48,933 bases of DNA from an uncultured Polaribacter sp. (lineage in GTDB: Bacteria > Bacteroidota > Bacteroidia > Flavobacteriales > Flavobacteriaceae), in assembly GCA_913050305.1 (NCBI GenBank), contig CAJXAS010000002.1:1-48933 (forward strand), read 5' to 3'. Positions 41,910 to 48,933 of this stretch are shown piece after piece. Below the pieces are notes generated by a model that had not been told where the DNA came from, made no database searches, and saw nothing but the letters and a program-made list of their open reading frames with translations. Within the stretch, counting starts at the first letter, position 1; every line of letters starts with the position of its first letter. The translations under genes and the position numbers were made by a program.

Positions 41910-44114
41910 ATGAAAAAACTTTCTTTACTAGTATTTTCTCTTTTCTTTATCAGCTTTGCAGCAATCGCGCAAGAAGGACCAAAAGAAGAAAAGAAAACGC
42001 AGCAAGGGCACACAGATCAAAACAAATTTAGACAAATGAAAGATGTTTTGGCAACCCCTAATGATCAACATGCAGCATCCGGTGCTCCAGGACATCAGTA
42101 CACACAGCAAAAGGTAGATTATGTAATGGACATTCGTTTAGACGAGGCTGCCAACACAATTTATGGGGATGAAAATATTACGTATCACAATAATTCTAAA
42201 GATAATTTAGAATATTTATGGGTACAACTAGATCAAAACATGAGGGCAGACGATTCTAAAACTCCGTTAGCTAAATCTAACAGTGCTGCAGCTTTTGTAA
42301 CTCCAGATAATTTTAAAAGTTCTTTTATGGAACAAAAGAAAGGCTTTGGATACAATATTACGAAAGTAGAAAGTAATGGTAAACCTTTATCTCACACTAT
42401 TAACAGCACTATGATGCGTATTAATTTAACCAGAGCACTAGCTCCTGGAGATACCTTTGAATTTAGTATTCAATGGAATTACTTAATTAATGACATTAAT
42501 AAAGATGGTGGACGCTCTGGATTAGAAACTTTTCCTGACGGAAACAATAACTATACAATTGCACAATTTTTTCCAAGATTAGCAGTCTACAACAATGTAG
42601 AAGGATGGCAAAATATGCAGTTTTGGGGTAGATCAGAATTCGCATTAGAATTTGGAGATTACGAAGTAAACCTTACAGTCCCGGCAGATCATATTATGGA
42701 AGCTACTGGTACTTTGCAAAATGAAAAAGAGGTACTTACTAAAGCACAACGAAAACGTTTTGAGAAAGCAAGAAAATCTTTTGACAATCCGATTCTAATT
42801 GTAACACAAGAAGAGGCAGAGAAAACAGAAAAAGGAAGAGCTACAGGAACAAAAACTTGGAAGTTTAAAGCAAAGCGTGTTCGTGATTTTGCTTTTGCAA
42901 CTTCAAGAAAATATATCTGGGATGCAATGGCTGTAAATATTAATGGTAAATCTGTAATGGCAACCTCATTATATCCTAAAGAAGGAAATCCTTTATGGGA
43001 AGAGCATTCTACAAGAGCAATTGCTACTACTTTGATTGAGTACTCTAAATTAACATTTGATTACCCATATTCTAAAGCTGTTTCTGTACATTCAGAGAGA
43101 CAAGGAATGGAGTATCCAATGATTTGTTTCAATTTTGGGAGACCAAATGAAGATGGTACGTATTCTGATAGAACTAAAAAAGGAATGATAGGTGTAATTA
43201 TTCATGAAGTTGGACATAACTTTTTTCCAATGATTGTAAATTCTGATGAAAGACAATGGACTTGGATGGATGAGGGGTTAAACTCTTTTGTTGAAATTCT
43301 AGCAGAAGATGTTTATGATGCAGAGTTATTTGCTTCTAATCCTGCAAAAGAAATTACAAGATATATGGGTGGAGATCAATCTAACATATCTCCTATTATG
43401 TCTCAAGGAGATTATGTAAAACAATTCGGACCGAATGCATATTCAAAGCCAGCTGCTGGTTTATACATGCTAAGGAAAACAATTATGGGCCCAGAATTAT
43501 TTGATCACGCATTTAGAACGTATTCAAAACGTTGGATGTTTAAACACCCAACACCAGAAGATTTCTTTAGGTCTATGCAAGATGCATCTGGTATGGATTT
43601 AGATTGGTTTTTTAGAGGATGGTTCTATACTACAGATGTAACAGATATTGGTATTAAAGAAGTAAAACCATTGTATTTAACTGATAAGCCAAATGAAAGA
43701 GTTACAAAATTGAAAGCGCAATACAAGCAATATTTTGATGGCTTAGGTGATTTGGTATACATTACTGATAAAAAGGAGGATGCTAACGCAAATGCTATGG
43801 ATTCATATGCTGAAGGGCAAGAGGTGCCTGCTTTCATTTATTCTGTAGAATTTGAAAAACCAGGAGGTTTGATAATGCCAATTATTGTAGAATTAACATA
43901 TAAAGATGGCACTACAAAAAGAGAAACTTTCCCTGCTCAAATATGGATGAGAAGCGACACCACTGCTAAAAGAGTTTTTGCTTCGAACAAGGAAATTACA
44001 AACATTGTGGTAGACCCAGATTTTGAAACTGCAGATGTAGACACTTCTAATAACAGCTGGCCTAAAAAAGTTGCTAGTAAATTTGAAGAATTTAAAGGAA
44101 AGTTAAAAGACTAA
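41910..44114 (+). CDS. M1 family zinc metallopeptidase (second tandem copy)
   Basis: A 734-residue paralogue of the preceding gene. Signal peptide ends at about residue 20 (AAIAQ|EGPK), then GHTDQNKFRQMKDVLATPN. The zinc site is H432EVGH436 with E455; the GMEYPMICFNFGRP stretch is the substitute for GxMEN. Long stretches around the zinc site are identical to copy one (for example HNFFPMIVNSDERQWTWMDEG). It differs by an insert near residues 590-635 (FDGLGDLVYITDKKEDAN) before the final beta sandwich. It has its own promoter region with a palindrome, so it can be expressed apart from copy one. A bidirectional terminator follows. Confidence 0.93.
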   Translation: MKKLSLLVFSLFFISFAAIAQEGPKEEKKTQQGHTDQNKFRQMKDVLATPNDQHAASGAPGHQYTQQKVDYVMDIRLDEAANTIYGDENITYHNNSKDNLEYLWVQLDQNMRADDSKTPLAKSNSAAAFVTPDNFKSSFMEQKKGFGYNITKVESNGKPLSHTINSTMMRINLTRALAPGDTFEFSIQWNYLINDINKDGGRSGLETFPDGNNNYTIAQFFPRLAVYNNVEGWQNMQFWGRSEFALEFGDYEVNLTVPADHIMEATGTLQNEKEVLTKAQRKRFEKARKSFDNPILIVTQEEAEKTEKGRATGTKTWKFKAKRVRDFAFATSRKYIWDAMAVNINGKSVMATSLYPKEGNPLWEEHSTRAIATTLIEYSKLTFDYPYSKAVSVHSERQGMEYPMICFNFGRPNEDGTYSDRTKKGMIGVIIHEVGHNFFPMIVNSDERQWTWMDEGLNSFVEILAEDVYDAELFASNPAKEITRYMGGDQSNISPIMSQGDYVKQFGPNAYSKPAAGLYMLRKTIMGPELFDHAFRTYSKRWMFKHPTPEDFFRSMQDASGMDLDWFFRGWFYTTDVTDIGIKEVKPLYLTDKPNERVTKLKAQYKQYFDGLGDLVYITDKKEDANANAMDSYAEGQEVPAFIYSVEFEKPGGLIMPIIVELTYKDGTTKRETFPAQIWMRSDTTAKRVFASNKEITNIVVDPDFETADVDTSNNSWPKKVASKFEEFKGKLKD

Positions 44115-44135
44115 TTAATTTTCTATTTAATAATA

Positions 44136-44172
44136 AAAACGCCTCGTTTACAGTTTGTAAACGAGGCGTTTT
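44136..44172. terminator. Bidirectional terminator between M1 and queD
   Basis: A perfect 17-bp stem AAAACGCCTCGTTTACA (44136-44152) / 44156-44172 with a 3-nt loop, flanked by A and T runs. Confidence 0.93.
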
Positions 44173-44192
44173 ATTTTAATTATACCAATATA

Positions 44193-44606
44193 CTAAGAAC
44201 CTGAATAACTTACAAAGTTTCTTGGGGTTTCGTATAGTGTAACTTCTAAGTCTAAGTTAGTTGGTAACAAATTTCTTAATTTTTGATAAGTAACCACACA
44301 AATATTTTCTGCGGTAGGATTTAAATCTTTAAATTCTGGCACTTCCAAATTCAAATTTTTATGATCAAAAGCATCTTCTATTTCAGACTTAATATGATTT
44401 TTTAGAATTCCTAAATCAAATACATACCCTGTTTCATTGTCAATTTCTCCTGTTAAAGAAACAATTAATTCGTAGTTATGTCCGTGAAAATTAGGATTGC
44501 TACATTTATTAAAAACTTCAAAGTTTTTCTCATCACTCCAATCTTTTCGATATAATCGATGCGCTGCATTGAAATGCGCTTTTCTATGAACTGTTACTTT
44601 AGGCAT
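44193..44606 (-). CDS. queD: 6-carboxy-5,6,7,8-tetrahydropterin synthase (QueD/PTPS family)
   Basis: A 137-residue enzyme that turns dihydroneopterin triphosphate into 6-carboxy-tetrahydropterin in queuosine (7-deazaguanine) synthesis. The zinc His are H16 (FNAAHRL), H41 and H43 (NFHGHNY), and C35 in NKCSNPNFHGHNY is the catalytic Cys. The C-terminal ELYETPRN-like motif is VTLYETPRNFV with the substrate-binding Glu. Its start overlaps the end of idi by 8 nt. Other queuosine genes are not in the window. Confidence 0.93.
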   Translation of the reverse strand: MPKVTVHRKAHFNAAHRLYRKDWSDEKNFEVFNKCSNPNFHGHNYELIVSLTGEIDNETGYVFDLGILKNHIKSEIEDAFDHKNLNLEVPEFKDLNPTAENICVVTYQKLRNLLPTNLDLEVTLYETPRNFVSYSGS

Positions 44607-45117
44607 TTGTTAATTTTTTAAAAGATTTTTCAAAAATAATTTTAAACCAAGCAGTATAAATCGAAGGATTTTCTTCGATATCTTTCTTTACATCGGCTAA
44701 CTGCATCCATTTATAAGCTTCTACTTCCTCCTTGTTTACATTGGGAGGCGCTTCATATTTACCAATCATCACATGGTCAAATTCGTGCTCTGTTAGGCCA
44801 TTGTCAAAAGGTGCTTTGTAAATAAAAGAAAACACTTCTGTAATCTCTGTTACAAAACCCATCTCTTCTTGCAACCTTCTTCTTCCTGCTTCTAAGTTAC
44901 TTTCTCCACTTCTTTGATGAGAGCAACATGTATTTGTCCATAACAATGGAGAATGGTACTTAGATGCAGCTCTTTGTTGCAGCATTAACTCTCCTTTCTT
45001 ATTAAAAATAAAAACTGAAAAAGCTCTATGTAATACTGCTTTTTCATGTGCTTCTATTTTTTCCATTAAACCAATCTGTTGATCGTTTTCATTTACTAAA
45101 ATAACGTACTCTATCAT
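44599..45117 (-). CDS. idi: Isopentenyl-diphosphate delta-isomerase, type 1
   Basis: A 172-residue Nudix-fold enzyme interconverting IPP and DMAPP. The catalytic Cys is in LLWTNTCCSHQRSGE (about residue 66), the metal-binding Glu run is in EAGRRRLQEEMGF, and the catalytic Glu is in GLTEHEFDHVMIG. EVEAYKWM is the conserved C-terminal motif. It feeds isoprenoid chains (menaquinone, undecaprenol, carotenoids) and the MiaA substrate. It overlaps queD by 8 nt, and an exact -7 box lies 5 nt before the ATG. Confidence 0.95.
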   Translation of the reverse strand: MIEYVILVNENDQQIGLMEKIEAHEKAVLHRAFSVFIFNKKGELMLQQRAASKYHSPLLWTNTCCSHQRSGESNLEAGRRRLQEEMGFVTEITEVFSFIYKAPFDNGLTEHEFDHVMIGKYEAPPNVNKEEVEAYKWMQLADVKKDIEENPSIYTAWFKIIFEKSFKKLTNA

Positions 45118-45122
45118 TTTAA

Positions 45123-45130
45123 CAAAAATA
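45123..45130 (-). promoter_or_regulatory. -7 box for idi
   Basis: TATTTTTG on the minus strand, exact match, ending 5 nt before the ATG at 45117. This predicts a leaderless idi-queD mRNA. Confidence 0.5.
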
Positions 45131-45204
45131 AGGAATGAATTACCAATAAATCATGAAAATGTATGAAAACAATCAAATTTTCTTATTCTTTTATTATGAT
45201 GATT

Positions 45205-45212
45205 TATCTTTG
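45205..45212 (+). promoter_or_regulatory. -7 box for the cyclophilin lipoprotein gene
   Basis: TATCTTTG, exact match, 24 nt before the ATG at 45237. It lies inside the open frame upstream of that ATG, which supports the shorter start. Confidence 0.55.
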
Positions 45213-45236
45213 AAGGATATAAACCTACTAATTCTT

Positions 45237-45944
45237 ATGAAAATTATAATACAACTTCTGTTAATTGTAGGTGTCTTCTCTTTTTATCAGTGTAAAGAAA
45301 GTGCTCCACTAAAAATTAAAAAAACAGAAAATTCAACGAAAAATAAAAAGAATGTTATCGAAAATAATTTAGAAAAGAAAATTATTAAACCGTGGGATAG
45401 CTTAAATAAAGACAATGTTGAAGCTTTTTTTAAGGAATATGGAAGACAAAATAAGGAAAATAAAATACGTATTACAACAAAATTTGGTGCTATAAAATTA
45501 CTGTTATATGACGATGTTCCCGTCCATAGGGCCAATTTTATTTTCTTAACCAAATTAAAATACTTTAATACTACTGTCATATACAGAGTAGCAAAAAACT
45601 TTGTAATTCAAGGAGGAAACTCTGATGAAACCTACACCAGGAATCAACGAAGATTGTATGGTAACTATTTATTAAGACCCGAGTTTAAAAGGAATAGAAC
45701 CCATAAATACGGTGCATTGGCTGCTGCTAGGCAATGGGAAAAGAATCCTAATAAATTATCAAGTCCGTTTGAATTTTATATGGTACACAATAGAAATGGA
45801 AATCATCATTTAGATAACCAGCACACTGTTTTTGGTGAAGTAATTTCTGGTTTTAATACCTTAGATAAAATATCAAAAGTAAAAGTAGGTATAGATGAAT
45901 GGCCTATAGAAGATATTAAAATGACTATTGAAGTTTTAGATTGA
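45237..45944 (+). CDS. Cyclophilin-type peptidylprolyl isomerase, lipoprotein
   Basis: A 235-residue envelope protein. From the ATG at 45237 the N-terminus is a lipoprotein signal with lipobox SFYQC; the longer frame from 45153 would bury it. A charged Lys/Asn-rich linker (about 20-75) leads to the cyclophilin domain: ITTKFGAIKLLLYDDVPVHRANF, FVIQGGNSDET, FYMVHNRNGNHHLDNQHTVFGEVISGF. The loop around ARQWEKNPNKLSSPFEFYMV is longer and the usual catalytic Arg/Phe pair is altered (YRVAKNFVIQGG versus FHRVIPDFMVQGG), so activity may be low. It should fold proteins on the periplasmic side. Confidence 0.88.
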   Translation: MKIIIQLLLIVGVFSFYQCKESAPLKIKKTENSTKNKKNVIENNLEKKIIKPWDSLNKDNVEAFFKEYGRQNKENKIRITTKFGAIKLLLYDDVPVHRANFIFLTKLKYFNTTVIYRVAKNFVIQGGNSDETYTRNQRRLYGNYLLRPEFKRNRTHKYGALAAARQWEKNPNKLSSPFEFYMVHNRNGNHHLDNQHTVFGEVISGFNTLDKISKVKVGIDEWPIEDIKMTIEVLD

Positions 45945-46061
45945 TACAGTATTTGTTGAAAACTTATTGCGAATTTATAATGAATGAAATTTCATAAAAT
46001 CTTGGACTTTTTATTAATAGGTATCCCTTTAAAATCAGAAGATAAATTATAGAATAAAACC

Positions 46062-46069
46062 TATATTTG
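46062..46069 (+). promoter_or_regulatory. -7 box for prfC
   Basis: TATATTTG, exact match, followed by GCACC as in the extended TAnnTTTGCA form, 17 nt before the ATG at 46087. No TTG is seen at the -33 distance. Confidence 0.55.
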
Positions 46070-46086
46070 CACCTCAATTTTTGTAG

Positions 46087-47679
46087 ATGGATTTTTTAAA
46101 AGAAATAGAACGTAGAAGAACTTTTGGTATTATCTCGCATCCTGATGCAGGTAAAACAACGTTAACAGAAAAGTTACTACTTTTTGGTGGAGCAATTCAA
46201 GAAGCTGGTGCTGTAAAAAACAATAAAATTAAGAAGGGTGCAACTTCAGATTTTATGGAAATTGAACGACAGCGTGGTATTTCTGTTGCAACTTCTGTTT
46301 TAGCCTTCATTTATAAAGATAAAAAAATAAATATTCTAGATACTCCTGGTCACAAAGATTTTGCAGAGGACACCTTTAGAACTTTAACTGCTGTAGATAG
46401 TGTTATTGTTGTAATTGATGTAGCCAAAGGTGTAGAACCACAAACAGAGAAATTAGTAGAAGTTTGTAGGATGAGAAGCATACCAATGCTAGTTTTTATC
46501 AATAAGTTAGATAGAGAGGGTAAAGATGCCTTTGATTTATTAGATGAAGTTGAACAAAAACTAGGTTTACGTGTTACACCAATGAGTTTTCCTATTGGAA
46601 TGGGATATGATTTTAAAGGAATTTATAATATCTGGGAAAAGAAATTAAACCTTTTTTCTGGTGATAATAAAACTTCTATATCTGAAGGAGTTGAATTTAG
46701 CGATCTTTCAAATCCAGAATTAGATAAAATTATTGGAGAAACAGCTGCAGATACTTTACGTGAAGAAATAGAGTTGATTGATGAAGTATACCCATCTTTT
46801 AATCAGGAAGAATATTTAGAAGGCAAGCTACAACCTGTATTTTTTGGATCTGCATTAAATAATTTTGGTGTAAAAGAATTGCTAGAAGCTTTTATAGAGA
46901 TAGCACCTTCGCCACAACCTAAAAAAGCAGAAGAACGCTTGGTAGATTCTAAAGAAGAAAAATTAACAGGCTTTGTATTTAAGATTCACGCAAATATGGA
47001 TCCTAAGCATAGAGATAGACTTGCATTTATAAAAATAGTTTCAGGAACATTTAAAAGAAACGCACCCTACTTGCATGTTAGAACAGGTAAAAAAGTAAAA
47101 TTTTCTAGTCCGAATGCATTTTTTGCTGAAAGAAAAGAAATTGTAGAAGAGTCTTTTCCTGGAGATATTGTTGGTATTCATGACACCGGAAACTTTAAAA
47201 TTGGAGATACTTTAACGGAAGGAGAAGCTCTTAATTTTAAAGGAATTCCAAGTTTTTCACCCGAACATTTCCGTTATGTGAACAATGCAGATCCTATGAA
47301 GTCTAAACAATTATATAAAGGTTTAGATCAGCTAATGGATGAAGGAGTTGCTCAATTATTCACTTTAGACATGAACGGACGAAGAGTTGTTGGTACTGTT
47401 GGAGCGCTGCAATATGAAGTTATTCAATACAGATTAGAGCATGAATATGGGGCAAAATGTACTTATGAAAACTTAGCTGCTCATAAAGCTTGTTGGGTAG
47501 AACCAGAGAATCCTAAAAGTGATGAGTTTATTGACTTTAAACGAGTAAAACAACGTTATTTAGCAAAAGACAAGCAAGGACAATTGGTGTTTTTAGCAGA
47601 TTCTGAATTTACGATTCAAATGACACAAAATAAATATCCATCAGTAAAATTACATTTTACAAGCGAATTTAAAAAGTAA
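46087..47679 (+). CDS. prfC: Peptide chain release factor 3
   Basis: A 530-residue translational GTPase that recycles RF1/RF2 after termination. G1 is SHPDAGKTT (17-25), switch I includes RQRGISVATSV, G3 is DTPGHKDFAED, and G4 is NKLDREG. Domains II and III follow (FVFKIHANMDPKHRDRLAF, VGALQYEVIQYRLEHEYGA). The RF3-specific start with KEIERRRTFGIISHP separates it from EF-G. It lies between two PPIase genes. Confidence 0.97.
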   Translation: MDFLKEIERRRTFGIISHPDAGKTTLTEKLLLFGGAIQEAGAVKNNKIKKGATSDFMEIERQRGISVATSVLAFIYKDKKINILDTPGHKDFAEDTFRTLTAVDSVIVVIDVAKGVEPQTEKLVEVCRMRSIPMLVFINKLDREGKDAFDLLDEVEQKLGLRVTPMSFPIGMGYDFKGIYNIWEKKLNLFSGDNKTSISEGVEFSDLSNPELDKIIGETAADTLREEIELIDEVYPSFNQEEYLEGKLQPVFFGSALNNFGVKELLEAFIEIAPSPQPKKAEERLVDSKEEKLTGFVFKIHANMDPKHRDRLAFIKIVSGTFKRNAPYLHVRTGKKVKFSSPNAFFAERKEIVEESFPGDIVGIHDTGNFKIGDTLTEGEALNFKGIPSFSPEHFRYVNNADPMKSKQLYKGLDQLMDEGVAQLFTLDMNGRRVVGTVGALQYEVIQYRLEHEYGAKCTYENLAAHKACWVEPENPKSDEFIDFKRVKQRYLAKDKQGQLVFLADSEFTIQMTQNKYPSVKLHFTSEFKK

Positions 47680-47696
47680 AAATATTAGTTTAAATG

Positions 47697-47752
47697 CAGT
47701 CAAAAACTAATACCTAATTAAAAACCTTAAGACTGTAAACCCTAAATTAGGG
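47697..47752 (+). other. Possible structured leader upstream of the cyclophilin-FKBP gene
   Basis: The 99-bp gap after prfC holds two nested features: CAGTC (47697-47701) mirrored by GACTG (47731-47735), and CCCTAA (47740-47745) mirrored by TTAGGG (47747-47752). Neither has the strong T-run of a terminator. It could fold as an RNA leader or end the prfC message weakly. Confidence 0.3.
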
Positions 47753-47778
47753 ATGAGGAAAATTAAAATTTAAAGATT

Positions 47779-48711
47779 ATGAATAACGGTATCTATGCCA
47801 AGTTCACTACTTCAAAGGGTGAAATTTTAGTACAATTAGAGCACGAAAAAACTCCTGGAACAGTAGGGAATTTTGTTGCTTTATCTGAAGGTAATTTAGA
47901 AAATGATGTAAAAGAACAAGGAACACCGTATTATGATGGATTAAAATTTCATCGAGTAATTCCAGATTTCATGGTACAAGGTGGATGCCCACAAGGCTCA
48001 GGAACAGGAAACCCTGGTTATAAATTTGATGATGAATTCCATTCAGATTTAAAACATGATGCTCCTGGAAAGTTAGCAATGGCTAATTCTGGACCTGCAA
48101 CAAACGGAAGTCAGTTTTATATTACCCACGTTCCTACTCCATGGTTGGATGGTAAACACACTGTTTTTGGATCTGTAATAGAAGGACAAGACATTGTTGA
48201 TGCAATTGCACAAGGAGATGAATTATCTTCTGTAGAAATTGTCAGAGTTGGTGCAGATGCAGAAACATTTAATGCGGTAGAAGCTTTTAGAACATTTGAA
48301 GGTTCTAGAGAAAAACGTGATGCAGATGAGAAAGCAAAACAAAAAGAATTATTAGATTCTGTAGCTATTGGTTATGAAGAAACTAAAAGTGGTTTGCGTT
48401 ATCAAATTTTACAAAAAGGAACTGGTAAACAAGCTACAAAAGGTGCTGGAGTTTCTGTTCATTACAAAGGACAATTATTAGATGGTACGGTTTTCGATTC
48501 TTCATATAAGAGAAAAGACCCAATAGATTTTAATGTGGGTCTTGGCCAAGTTATTGCTGGTTGGGATGAAGGAATTTTATTATTACAAGTTGGCGATAAA
48601 GCTCGTTTTGTAATCCCTTCTAATTTAGCATACGGTTCTGCTGGAGCTGGAGGAGTAATTCCACCAGATGCAACACTTATTTTTGATGTAGAATTAATGG
48701 CTGTAAAGTAA
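47779..48711 (+). CDS. Dual-family peptidylprolyl isomerase (cyclophilin-FKBP fusion)
   Basis: A 310-residue cytosolic protein (no signal peptide). Residues about 4-165 are a cyclophilin with the full catalytic pattern FHRVIPDFMVQGG, GSQFYITHVPTPWLDGKHTVFG. A charged linker (about 170-205) leads to an FKBP domain (about 208-310) with VSVHYKGQLLDGTVFDSSY, QVIAGWDEGILLLQVG and IPSNLAYGSAGAGGVIPPDATLIFDVEL. Fusions of the two unrelated prolyl isomerase folds are rare; such dual-family immunophilins are known from some bacteria and protists. Both active sites look intact. It likely aids folding of new proteins. Confidence 0.95.
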   Translation: MNNGIYAKFTTSKGEILVQLEHEKTPGTVGNFVALSEGNLENDVKEQGTPYYDGLKFHRVIPDFMVQGGCPQGSGTGNPGYKFDDEFHSDLKHDAPGKLAMANSGPATNGSQFYITHVPTPWLDGKHTVFGSVIEGQDIVDAIAQGDELSSVEIVRVGADAETFNAVEAFRTFEGSREKRDADEKAKQKELLDSVAIGYEETKSGLRYQILQKGTGKQATKGAGVSVHYKGQLLDGTVFDSSYKRKDPIDFNVGLGQVIAGWDEGILLLQVGDKARFVIPSNLAYGSAGAGGVIPPDATLIFDVELMAVK

Positions 48712-48797
48712 TCTTTTTACAACTTTAAATACGGTACTAAATTTTGGTAAAATACAATTTACTACTATATAACATCACTGTTAATGTATCTAAAACT

Positions 48798-48827
48798 AAA
48801 AAAGCGCTCGAATTCGAGCGCTTTTTT
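48798..48827. terminator. Bidirectional terminator at the right end
   Basis: A perfect palindrome GCGCTCGAA/TTCGAGCGC (48804-48821) flanked by six A and six T. It ends the PPIase gene and the convergent minus-strand gene. Confidence 0.93.
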
Positions 48828-48850
48828 AAATATATATTCAATTTATATTT

Positions 48851-48933
48851 TTAGATATTTTCTGCTAACCAATCTCCGACTTCTTTCGTTCCGTAGGCTT
48901 TTCCACCATCTGCTAAATCTTCTGTAACCATTC
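48851..48933 (-). CDS. C-terminal fragment, resembles NADP isocitrate dehydrogenase
   Basis: The last 27 codons of a minus-strand gene that continues past the right edge. The visible end includes TEDLADGGKAYGTKEVGDW and the last residues LAENI. Its spacing of E, L, DG, K, E, GD and EN resembles the C-terminus of E. coli Icd (ERLMDGAKLL then SEFGDAIIENM). This is a short match by eye, so the identity is tentative; another isocitrate/isopropylmalate dehydrogenase family member is the main alternative. Confidence 0.6.
   Translation of the reverse strand, partial: MVTEDLADGGKAYGTKEVGDWLAENI

Noticed and set aside
45153..45236. Extended start of the cyclophilin lipoprotein
   Set aside because: It would bury the lipoprotein signal and contains an exact -7 box.
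1..48933. CRISPR arrays, tRNA or rRNA genes, IS elements, prophage or toxin-antitoxin modules
   Set aside because: I looked for regularly spaced repeats, cloverleaf sequences, transposase motifs and small toxin pairs and found none that I could support.

Overview
The window is chromosomal DNA from an AT-rich member of the Bacteroidota, most likely a marine Flavobacteriaceae of the Polaribacter/Tenacibaculum type. Evidence for this: many promoter boxes fit the Bacteroidota -7 consensus TAnnTTTG, some with a TTG 17-23 nt upstream; there are no obvious Shine-Dalgarno sequences; and several families are typical of Flavobacteriia (DUF6452/DUF6048, DUF6702, DUF5362, DUF6787, and the tpx-dgkA-ftsK-lolA-lptF-ribB gene order). 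Genus is inferred from style, not from a marker gene. I found no rRNA, tRNA, CRISPR array, insertion sequence, prophage or plasmid gene. This is core genome rather than an accessory island, and no intergenic gap exceeds 300 bases.

Layout. 1-4538 (minus): a truncated alpha-oxoamine-synthase-like PLP enzyme, a cystathionine-beta-synthase-like PLP enzyme (together a candidate capnine/sulfonolipid pair), an S9 oligopeptidase lipoprotein and a DUF5362 membrane protein. 4652-6042 (minus): ornithine aminotransferase with a Cys-rich insert and a GC-richer leader. 6243-11853 (plus): rlmD, pterin dehydratase, DUF6452/DUF6048 envelope pair, a 2OG-Fe(II) oxygenase, a SUI1/YciH protein, a nucleoside phosphorylase and a 47-residue lipoprotein. 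11924-14827: divergent ung and mutS2. 14886-16043 (minus): a methyltransferase. 16305-20212 (plus): a large FAD/Fe-S 2-hydroxyacid dehydrogenase and an aldo/keto reductase. 20209-21714 (minus): a PlsC-like acyltransferase and a CoA-type Nudix hydrolase. 22063-24972 (minus): the tight run cysS-yidD-lgt-DUF6787. 25101-28554 (plus): meaB, a voltage-gated K+ channel with a zinc-ribbon tail, miaA and an OmpH/Skp-like chaperone. 28630-30321 (minus): a small acidic protein and a MATE exporter. 30519-37250 (plus): tpx-dgkA-ftsK-lolA-lptF-ribB. 37267-37968 (minus): pepE. 38253-44114 (plus): two secreted accessory proteins and two tandem M1 metallopeptidases. 44193-45117 (minus): idi and queD. 45237-48711 (plus): a cyclophilin lipoprotein, prfC and a cyclophilin-FKBP fusion. 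The window ends inside a minus-strand gene whose C-terminus looks like isocitrate dehydrogenase.

How the genes work together. Much of the region serves the cell envelope: Lgt makes lipoproteins, LolA and LptF move lipoproteins and LPS, OmpH/Skp chaperones outer-membrane proteins, YidD helps membrane insertion, DgkA and PlsC handle lipids, and the candidate CapA/CapB pair would make the sulfonolipid base. The rest is housekeeping: translation and RNA modification (cysS, miaA, rlmD, prfC, SUI1), DNA maintenance (ung, mutS2, ftsK), cofactors (ribB, PCD, queD, idi) and proteolysis (S9, M1 x2, PepE).

The points most worth a second look are the sulfonolipid candidate pair, the ribB gene whose GTP-cyclohydrolase-II half has lost its zinc cysteines and catalytic loop, the Cys-rich insert in ornithine aminotransferase, the PlsC homologue with altered catalytic motifs, MutS2 ending before the Smr domain, the K+ channel with a zinc-ribbon tail, the dual-family immunophilin, and a set of promoters placed so close to start codons that the mRNAs should be leaderless. 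I did not see a clearly undescribed multi-gene defence or mobile system here.
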